DNA of 7,333 nt. Source: an uncultured Eubacteriales bacterium (GTDB taxonomy: Bacteria > Bacillota > Clostridia > Christensenellales > Aristaeellaceae). A program made the translations under genes and the position numbers. Within the stretch, counting starts at the first letter, position 1; each line of letters opens with the position of its first letter. The notes beneath the pieces were generated by a model. That model saw only the letters and a program-made list of their open reading frames with translations. It was not told the origin of the DNA and did not search any database. The stretch lies in assembly GCA_900553905.1 (NCBI GenBank), contig USFL01000072.1:1-7333 (forward strand). The letters are read 5' to 3'. Positions 1 through 4,753 of the stretch are shown piece after piece.

Positions 1-421
1 CAGCAACGGTTTGGCCGCTTAGTCCAATCTCTATTTCATAATGGGCGTATTCGTACTGTTGCTCCAGGGACCATGTCGTTTTATCTCCCCATACTTCTTC
101 AAATACATTTTGAAGTGCATGATAGGGTGTTAACCATTCTCCATCATAATACTTGTCAGGATCAATGTACCCAATGACAATGCCGCTATCTTTGGCGATG
201 CTCGCAAAGAGATCGATGCTCTCGTCATTCCATTTGTCCAAAAAACCTGTTTTTTCTTGCTCTTGCTTTAGCCGCGCCTTGAATTGGGACAAATTTTCGC
301 TTTGATTCCTTTGTGACTGCGCCAACGCGTCACGGCTGTCCTGCTGTGCCTGCGCAAAGGCGACAACCGGCAGCATGGCAACCACCAGCAGCCAGCATAT
401 GACCGTGCCAAGTTTCTTCAT
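1..421 (-). CDS. Secreted protein of unknown function, N-terminal 140 codons (runs off left edge)
   Basis: An open frame runs from an ATG at 419-421 to the left edge without a stop, so only the N-terminal part is present. The start is supported by GGAG at 430-433, eight bases upstream. Residues 1-23 form a classic Sec signal peptide: MKK, then a hydrophobic core of about 15 residues, then a VAFA cleavage site before QAQQ. The mature protein begins with a Gln/Glu/Lys-rich, probably helical stretch (about 24-58). A more globular part follows with FLDKWNDESIDLF, GYIDPDKYYDGEW and a WSLEQQYEYAHYEIEIGL segment. No catalytic motif or known domain is recognised. The Trp-Ser-Leu-Glu segment resembles, from memory only, stretches in uncharacterised secreted clostridial proteins. 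The gene is more AT-rich than the operon to its right and is separated from it by about 900 non-coding bases. It probably has its own promoter (467-496). That it is coding and exported is fairly sure; its function is unknown. Confidence 0.8.
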   Translation of the reverse strand, partial: MKKLGTVICWLLVVAMLPVVAFAQAQQDSRDALAQSQRNQSENLSQFKARLKQEQEKTGFLDKWNDESIDLFASIAKDSGIVIGYIDPDKYYDGEWLTPYHALQNVFEEVWGDKTTWSLEQQYEYAHYEIEIGLSGQTVA

Positions 422-429
422 GTGAGATT

Positions 430-433
430 CTCC
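430..433 (-). promoter_or_regulatory. Ribosome binding site of the secreted-protein gene
   Basis: On the minus strand AAAGGAGA (429-436) lies just upstream of the ATG at 419-421, leaving eight bases after the GGAG core, which is ideal spacing. It fixes the start of a gene whose 3' end is outside the window. Confidence 0.75.
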
Positions 434-466
434 TTTTCGTCGAGGCGGCGGGTTGCACTTGAACGC

Positions 467-496
467 AAGATATCATTGGAACACAGGAAATTTCAA
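467..496 (-). promoter_or_regulatory. Possible sigma-70/SigA promoter for the secreted-protein gene
   Basis: On the minus strand TTGAAA (491-496, five of six matches to TTGACA) is followed after 18 bases by TATCTT (467-472, four of six matches to TATAAT). Initiation near 460 would give a leader of about 40 bases containing the ribosome binding site. Weak matches like this also occur by chance, especially in AT-richer DNA. Confidence 0.4.
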
Positions 497-800
497 AAAC
501 CGTTTTTTCTTCCACTTGGGAAACGAAATACCCGGTCGCTCCATTCCCATTTTTTCCATCATTTCGTCGCATTTGCAACATGCATCAGCCCTCGCTCACC
601 GGCTTCTTCGCCCGGAAACACGCAGCCTTTCATCTCTGCATTCATAAACACAGCGCAATCAGATCCATATTCAAGACCATGGCTTTTCCAGAAACGGATG
701 CTTTGGATTGCGGCAGAATGTACAGCCGCACAAGTTGAATCATCCATTTTCAACCGTCAGAACCGGTGAGCATGGTCAATCGGTAACCCTATAGCCAGTT

Positions 801-877
801 GTTTCATCTGACCACATGGGTAAAGCACATCGTTTGTATCGATGGGGTCGCAGATTCGAGTCCTCTTGCGACCGCCA
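801..877 (+). tRNA. Degenerate tRNA-Thr(TGT)-like element, probably a tRNA pseudogene or tRNA-derived RNA
   Basis: The 3' half follows tRNA spacing exactly. A perfect 5-bp anticodon stem CATCG/CGATG (828-832, 840-844) encloses the 7-base loop TTTGTAT, giving anticodon TGT (Thr). A 5-base variable loop follows (845-849), then a 17-base T-arm with the canonical T-loop TTCGAGT (855-861), a 7-base acceptor strand TGCGACC (867-873), discriminator G (874) and CCA (875-877). GGTAAAGC (819-826) resembles the 3' side of a D-arm. Against a working tRNA, the expected 5' acceptor strand GGTCGCA is absent near 801-807, the D-stem pairs poorly, and the T-stem has two mismatches, one at the near-invariant 53-61 pair. 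The 3' acceptor strand instead pairs with bases directly 5' of the T-loop (846-854). A terminator-like hairpin follows at 893-916. A decayed tRNA or a displaced tRNA 3' end is more likely than a functional tRNA. The 5' boundary is inferred from tRNA geometry only. Confidence 0.45.
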
Positions 878-892
878 CTATCCGTCTGAAGA

Positions 893-916
893 GCAAGGGA
901 TTTTCCTTGCAATTTT
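893..916 (+). terminator. Terminator-like hairpin after the tRNA-like element
   Basis: GCAAGG (893-898) and CCTTGC (905-910) form a perfect 6-bp stem around the loop GATTTT, followed by AATTTT (911-916). It lies 16 bases after the CCA of the tRNA-like element, where a tRNA gene's terminator would sit. The T-tract is short and broken by AA, so efficiency may be modest. Confidence 0.5.
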
Positions 917-1169
917 GGTCGCCGCTTTTCTGTTTTGAGAGTGCTGACCAAATTGCGTCACAGCCCTCCCTTCGATCGGCAACAGCCCGATCCCGCACGG
1001 CGGCAACAAGTGCCGCGTTTAACTGCAAGGCGGTTACCCAGTCCTTTGGAAGCAATCTTCTCCAGCGGAGAGTTGTCTTTTTTCATGAAGATGCTTTACA
1101 TGGAAATCGTGCAATGTGGCATTCATTGACTCCGGAGAAATGCCTTTGGAACGCTACCGGGTCTGATTG

Positions 1170-1210
1170 TCCCGAATGACGGTCATGTTTGAATCGGGAT
1201 TCTTTTTCTT
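1170..1210 (+). terminator. Plus-strand terminator-like hairpin with no gene in front of it
   Basis: TCCCGA (1170-1175) pairs with TCGGGA (1194-1199), followed by TTCTTTTTCTT (1200-1210). The 18-base loop contains a nested ATGA/TCAT hairpin (1176-1179 with 1183-1186). The T-tract lies on the plus side only, so the element would end a rightward transcript, yet no plus-strand gene precedes it. CGGG at 1158-1161 could pair with CCCG at 1171-1174 and compete with the terminator stem. It may be the 3' end of a small RNA or a relic. Confidence 0.4.
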
Positions 1211-1332
1211 CATATCCCTCATATCGTCATGAAAGCTGTTGCGCAAACACAGCGATTCATGCAGCCATAGCCGGTGGAGTTTCCTCTCTTTGCCCATTTC
1301 AGCGCAACGGGGTAGCGCTTCGTGTTTGCATT

Positions 1333-3354
1333 TCAGTCGGACCCATAGCGGTAGACAACGATGAGCATCGCCTGCGGGTTTTTATACCAGGCGCTGCTGA
1401 AACCACCGGATTGCGTCTTTAGCCATTCCTCCGTGACCTGCGGCAGCAAGATCACTGCGTTTTCATAATCGCTGCGGTTCTCAAAGCGCATGGCAAAGGA
1501 CCCGTCTCCCTGAGCTGCCATCTTGTCAAGCCGCTTCCTGTACTCGGTTTTCCAATCGCCGCGAACCATGCCTTCCGGGCAGGAGATTTGATAAAAATCA
1601 TACCTGGTCGAATTGCAGACCGGCAGCGTCCACCGTTCCTCGAGCTCCTCGTCAATGATGCGGCCGATATTCATCTGTGAATCCGTCAGGTTAAAATATT
1701 GCAGATATTGCAGGCTCAGATTCTTCAGGATGGAAACCTGCGCTTCATCAACGTTCTCCCAGGTGGAGTCATCCCAGGTAGGATCGCAGGCGTACCATGC
1801 CCCGTCCAGCATGACGCAGCACCACATATGCCCCGTGGGGGAGACGATTCCGTTTTCCATGGTGTTTCCCCAGATTGTGCAGCTGTCGATGCCATAGTAG
1901 CGGCACGCCAGCACAAATCCCCTTGCATAACCGGCGCATTTCACATCTCCGCCCAGTAACGCGTTATCCGCAAAGGCGCTGCGTTCCACTTCCATGCTAT
2001 AATCGTTGTATTCAATCAGATACCTGTAAATGGACAGCTCATGCTCATAATCCGTGAGTCCAAAATCGCTGCGCAGCGCCAGCCCGGCCAGGCTGTCGAG
2101 CAGGTCTTTGTAAATCGATTCGAATTTCTCCTGCTCCAGGCTGTACACGGGCATGTAGGCCGCAAACAGCCCGGTCTGCACGTTGGTGGAGTAGGAAGAG
2201 GAGCCCTCCACCTGAAGCTGAATCAGTTCGGGGCAATCATAGATCAGCACATCATGGACCCGTTTATATTCTTCCGTGGTGAAGTCGTATCCGACGGCAG
2301 AGATTTTCTCTTCAAAGCTGCTGATCCCGTCATAAAGCAGGCTGAAAAGCTGCTTTTCTCTGCGGGTAAGCTGCCCGTAATAGTAGCGCAGGCTGGATGG
2401 ATACAGGGAAAACTGCCGGGAGGACGGCTCGGTGGCCAGCGCCGGCTCGGCGGTGGGCGAGGGCGAGGCGGTCGGAGCCGTTGTGGATATCGCCGCCTTG
2501 CGCGTGATCACGGGCGCAGGGGTGCTGGTGGGCGTGACGGCGGGGGTGCTGGTAGGCGTGGCAGTGGGTGTGGGCGCGAGGACGGCCGGCGGCGTCTCAA
2601 GGGTTTCCGGCGAGAGCAGCGTAACGTTTATCGGGCTGCTCAGCACAAAGTCAGCGCCATTGAGCGGATAGTAAAAGCCCATGCACTGTAGTTGTTCTCC
2701 GGCTCTGCTGCCGGGCATAGCGACAGAGGCGGTGAGCGTGGCGCTTGTCTGAGAGAAGATCATCTCCGCGGCGCTGATGTTTTGCTTCTCCTCTCCCTCG
2801 CCGCCCAGCAGGAAGCCGCCCAGGTAGACCATGTTGGGGTCGAGCCCGTCCAGCTCATAGCTTATGGCCAGTATGATGGACCCTCCATCGCCGGCAAACT
2901 GCCGTACCACAACGTCGTTCCCGGCCCGCTGCGCCTCAGGAGCGGCCTCGATCAGCAATTCTCCTCCAATCACGGCCCAGGCCCGCAGCTGTGTGCGGTC
3001 GGCGTCATCCGGCAGCTTTCCGGAAAAGGCGCAGCCGTCCGCCTCCGGGGAGACGATTCCATTCGTATCGGCCGCTGTGATTCTGCCGTCCGGCCCCACC
3101 GCCAGCACGCCGCACGCCGTCGCCACGCCCTGGTCAGTGGTATAGGAATAGGTCAGGCCGTCCTGGGCAGTCCGGTTCCGGAAGGCTGTTGTTTCCCGGG
3201 CAAGCGGGGCGCTCCACAGAAGGGCCAGCACGACGAGCAGGCCTGCCGCAATGAGCAGCGCGGGCAATGCAAAGCGGGGAAGCGAAGAACGCTTCCCGCT
3301 TTTCTTTTCAAGTACCTTCAGCTCCTCACCGGACTCAAAACCCCACTCGTCCAT
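1333..3354 (-). CDS. Membrane-anchored transglutaminase-like (papain-fold) protein
   Basis: The 673-residue protein starts at an ATG preceded by AGGAGG four bases upstream. Residues 1-27 are a cytoplasmic tail, acidic then basic (KKSGKR); 28-48 are a single membrane span; the rest is predicted outside (type II topology). Residues 50-255 are a beta-rich region with no certain family. Residues 258-310 are a Pro/Thr/Ser stalk. Residues 320-460 are helical and lead into a transglutaminase-like core. The catalytic triad is visible: Cys473 in GGDVKCAGYARGF, His509 in GHMW, Asp524 in the CDPTWDD motif. In this superfamily the fold serves protein cross-linking, protease or peptide-binding roles, so the reaction cannot be told from sequence. 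The Asn often seen in the HAWN motif after the catalytic His is replaced by Cys (HMWCC), and Cys484, 492, 512, 513 and 523 cluster near the active site. The gene is third in a block, 16 bases after the VWA gene. The fold assignment is strong; the substrate is unknown, with cell-wall or surface proteins the natural candidates. Confidence 0.9.
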   Translation of the reverse strand: MDEWGFESGEELKVLEKKSGKRSSLPRFALPALLIAAGLLVVLALLWSAPLARETTAFRNRTAQDGLTYSYTTDQGVATACGVLAVGPDGRITAADTNGIVSPEADGCAFSGKLPDDADRTQLRAWAVIGGELLIEAAPEAQRAGNDVVVRQFAGDGGSIILAISYELDGLDPNMVYLGGFLLGGEGEEKQNISAAEMIFSQTSATLTASVAMPGSRAGEQLQCMGFYYPLNGADFVLSSPINVTLLSPETLETPPAVLAPTPTATPTSTPAVTPTSTPAPVITRKAAISTTAPTASPSPTAEPALATEPSSRQFSLYPSSLRYYYGQLTRREKQLFSLLYDGISSFEEKISAVGYDFTTEEYKRVHDVLIYDCPELIQLQVEGSSSYSTNVQTGLFAAYMPVYSLEQEKFESIYKDLLDSLAGLALRSDFGLTDYEHELSIYRYLIEYNDYSMEVERSAFADNALLGGDVKCAGYARGFVLACRYYGIDSCTIWGNTMENGIVSPTGHMWCCVMLDGAWYACDPTWDDSTWENVDEAQVSILKNLSLQYLQYFNLTDSQMNIGRIIDEELEERWTLPVCNSTRYDFYQISCPEGMVRGDWKTEYRKRLDKMAAQGDGSFAMRFENRSDYENAVILLPQVTEEWLKTQSGGFSSAWYKNPQAMLIVVYRYGSD
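2511..2583 (-). repeat. Pro/Thr stalk-encoding low-complexity sequence (transglutaminase-like protein)
   Basis: The minus strand encodes residues 258-282 of the transglutaminase-like protein, a run of TP, PT and STP units. On the plus strand it appears as repeated GGGTGCTGGT/GGCGTG motifs. Such linkers are extended, often glycosylated spacers in exported Gram-positive proteins; that role is inferred. The low complexity makes this stretch prone to length change. Confidence 0.6.
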
Positions 3355-3358
3355 GCTG

Positions 3359-3364
3359 CCTCCT
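3359..3364 (-). promoter_or_regulatory. Ribosome binding site of the transglutaminase-like gene
   Basis: A consensus AGGAGG lies in the 16-base gap after the VWA gene's stop codon, four bases before the ATG at 3352-3354. The spacing is slightly short, but the match is perfect. It supports this start and translation from a shared transcript. Confidence 0.75.
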
Positions 3365-3370
3365 GATGGT

Positions 3371-4735
3371 TCAACGGTTCTTCTTCATCAATACAAGACC
3401 GAAGCAGGAGAACGCAGCCGCCTCGTTCAGCCAGGTCCCGGTCTCCGGCAGGATCAGCAGCAGCACTGCCGCGACGCCCATGAGCACGGACAGCACCGGC
3501 TGAAAGCGCCGCTGCCCGCGACGGCTGAGCATCAGGGTCAGCGCCACACCGATCGCCAGTCCCTCGGCTACCAGCATGATCGCGCTGGTCCACAGCGAGG
3601 AGCGCCAGCTTTCCGACCGCGAATGGGATGACGCTTCCCGCAGCACATCTTTAATAATGATGGGTTCCGGTGTGGGGGTAGGCGCCAGCGTAGGCGTAGG
3701 CGAGGGTGTGGGTTCGGACTGACTGGCCAGCACGAGGGTTTCGTGCAGTTTGTCCACATCCTTTACTTCCAGCAGCATGCCGCCGGTTTCCTTCACGATT
3801 TCTTCCACGGCTGGTGTCGTTCGGGTGGTAATCTGCAGGCATGACAAGCTGGCATTGTTGTCATGAAACAGCTGTATGAAGGTTTCCGCCGTCTCATCTT
3901 CAATGTCTGAGCTGCCGTCCGTGACAAGGATCACGCGGGTTGCTCTGTCGGCGGGCAGGTCTGTGTCACTGATCATCTGCAACGCTTCCTGGATTGGCAG
4001 CACAAAGTCGGTGAGCCCCTGCGGAATCTGTCCGATAACGTCCTGCAGATCCGTGTCCTGCCGATTTCCCAGGGGCGCGGGATTGGAGCTGCCTATAATT
4101 TCGTGCGTGAATGCAACCGCGCCCACATACACATCGTCCGGCGTGGCTTCCAGAAAGGCGTTCACAGCATTCACGCATTCCACGTTGTAACGGCCCTCCA
4201 TGGAGCCGCTTTTATCCAGCAGCAGAATATAGTTGTACTGAGGAGGCGCCACATAGGGCGTGGGCGTCGGAGCAGGCGTAGGCGTAGGCGTTGCCTCCAC
4301 CGGCTTGTACATGCTGAATCCGCTGACAACCTCTCCGAAGCACCCGATAATAAAGCATACCAGCACGGTTACCGCCGCCACACCCAGCTGTCCCTTCCGG
4401 CTGTAGCTGGGGGTCATCGCGGAGTTTATCTTTTCCAGCACCAGCGCCGTCAGCATCACCGTCAGCGCAGGCAGCGCGAATGTGCAGCCCAACAGCAGCG
4501 CCCCGCGCTGGGGGATATCGCGCGTAAGCCATGCCATGCCAAAGCTGGCGCCTGCCGTCAGCAGCAGCGACAGCAGCGCGAGGGGGATGTGCAGCCCTCC
4601 TCCTCCGTTCCGTTGCTGCTTTTGAGGCGCCGAGGACCCATCGTCAAAAAACCCGTCTCCGCCCGCGCTCGTGCCAAACGCTCCCGCATCCGAAGAAGAG
4701 AAATCAGAATCAAACCATCCGTTGTTCGCGTTCAT
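3371..4735 (-). CDS. VWA-domain protein with six predicted membrane spans
   Basis: The 454-residue protein has an N-terminal tail (1-47) rich in Ser, Asp, Gly and aromatics (WFDSDFSS, GFFDDGSS) and predicted cytoplasmic. Membrane spans lie at about 48-70, 78-100 and 116-137, then a Thr-Pro stalk (149-160) and a VWA domain (about 167-335). A second stalk (342-357) leads to spans at about 382-404, 412-430 and 437-450 and a KKNR end. Positive loops (YSRKG, SRRGQRR, KKNR) fit an inside tail and an outside VWA domain. The MIDAS metal site is complete: DKSGS (174-178), Thr242 in GLTDF and Asp273 in VTDGSSD. VWA domains with this site bind ligands through Mg2+ or Mn2+, so an adhesion or scaffolding role outside the cell is likely. 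VWA membrane proteins of the BatA/BatB type are relatives in general design, but they are shorter and lack stalks. The TAA of the upstream gene lies 18 bases before the ATG, with GGAAAGG as ribosome binding site. Domain assignment is firm; the ligand is unknown. Confidence 0.92.
   Translation of the reverse strand: MNANNGWFDSDFSSSDAGAFGTSAGGDGFFDDGSSAPQKQQRNGGGGLHIPLALLSLLLTAGASFGMAWLTRDIPQRGALLLGCTFALPALTVMLTALVLEKINSAMTPSYSRKGQLGVAAVTVLVCFIIGCFGEVVSGFSMYKPVEATPTPTPAPTPTPYVAPPQYNYILLLDKSGSMEGRYNVECVNAVNAFLEATPDDVYVGAVAFTHEIIGSSNPAPLGNRQDTDLQDVIGQIPQGLTDFVLPIQEALQMISDTDLPADRATRVILVTDGSSDIEDETAETFIQLFHDNNASLSCLQITTRTTPAVEEIVKETGGMLLEVKDVDKLHETLVLASQSEPTPSPTPTLAPTPTPEPIIIKDVLREASSHSRSESWRSSLWTSAIMLVAEGLAIGVALTLMLSRRGQRRFQPVLSVLMGVAAVLLLILPETGTWLNEAAAFSCFGLVLMKKNR
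3665..3712 (-). repeat. Second Thr-Pro stalk of the VWA protein
   Basis: This stretch encodes residues 342-357 (TPSPTPTLAPTPTP), between the VWA domain and the fourth membrane span. On the plus strand it shows GGCGTA-type microrepeats. It mirrors the stalk before the VWA domain. Confidence 0.6.
4256..4291 (-). repeat. First Thr-Pro stalk of the VWA protein
   Basis: This stretch encodes residues 149-160 (TPTPTPAPTPTP), between the third membrane span and the VWA domain. The repeated GGCGTAGGCGTAGGCG pattern on the plus strand resembles that of the second stalk, suggesting a common low-complexity origin or codon choice. Confidence 0.6.
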
Positions 4736-4745
4736 GGCAAAGCAA

Positions 4746-4752
4746 CCTTTCC
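4746..4752 (-). promoter_or_regulatory. Ribosome binding site of the VWA gene
   Basis: GGAAAGG lies ten bases before the ATG at 4733-4735, inside the 18-base gap after the upstream gene's TAA (4754-4756). It is a weaker match than the site of the next gene, but well placed for translation from the same mRNA. Confidence 0.55.
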
Positions 4753-4753
4753 A

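Larger units (their letters stand above)
422..1332. other. Intergenic region of about 900 bases without a credible protein gene
   Basis: No reading frame here has a convincing start, composition or recognisable product; the short open frames overlap each other on both strands. Supportable contents are the promoter and ribosome binding site of the left gene, a tRNA-like element (801-877), a terminator-like hairpin after it (893-916) and another plus-strand terminator-like hairpin (1170-1210). Minor hairpins include GTTGAA/TTCAAC (734-739 with 749-754), GCGGCA/TGCCGC with a 5-base loop (1000-1016), and TCTCC/GGAGA (1059-1071) followed by a T-run at 1078-1083. No strong minus-strand terminator for the operon ending at 1333 was found. 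The only candidate is a weak 5-bp hairpin (1235-1252) followed by TTTC. Confidence 0.6.

Noticed and set aside
757..951. Minus-strand small open frame with RTRICDPIDTNDVLYP-like translation
   Set aside because: This peptide is the antisense translation of the tRNA-like element, a well-known source of false small proteins.
1059..1083. Small TCTCC/GGAGA hairpin followed by a T-run on the plus strand
   Set aside because: The stem is five pairs and the T-run begins several bases after it, so chance is a sufficient explanation.
1136..1210. T-box riboswitch candidate
   Set aside because: TGGAACGC only partly matches the TGGNACCGCG antiterminator core, no specifier stem is evident, and no plus-strand gene follows.
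1235..1252. Possible minus-strand terminator for the operon (GCTGT/ACAGC stem followed by TTTC)
   Set aside because: The stem is only five pairs with a nine-base loop and almost no T-tract, so it is too weak to call.
2041..2691. Plus-strand open frame of 216 codons opposite the transglutaminase-like gene
   Set aside because: Its Gly/Arg-rich stretch is the antisense of the Pro/Thr stalk. There is no credible ribosome binding site or domain.
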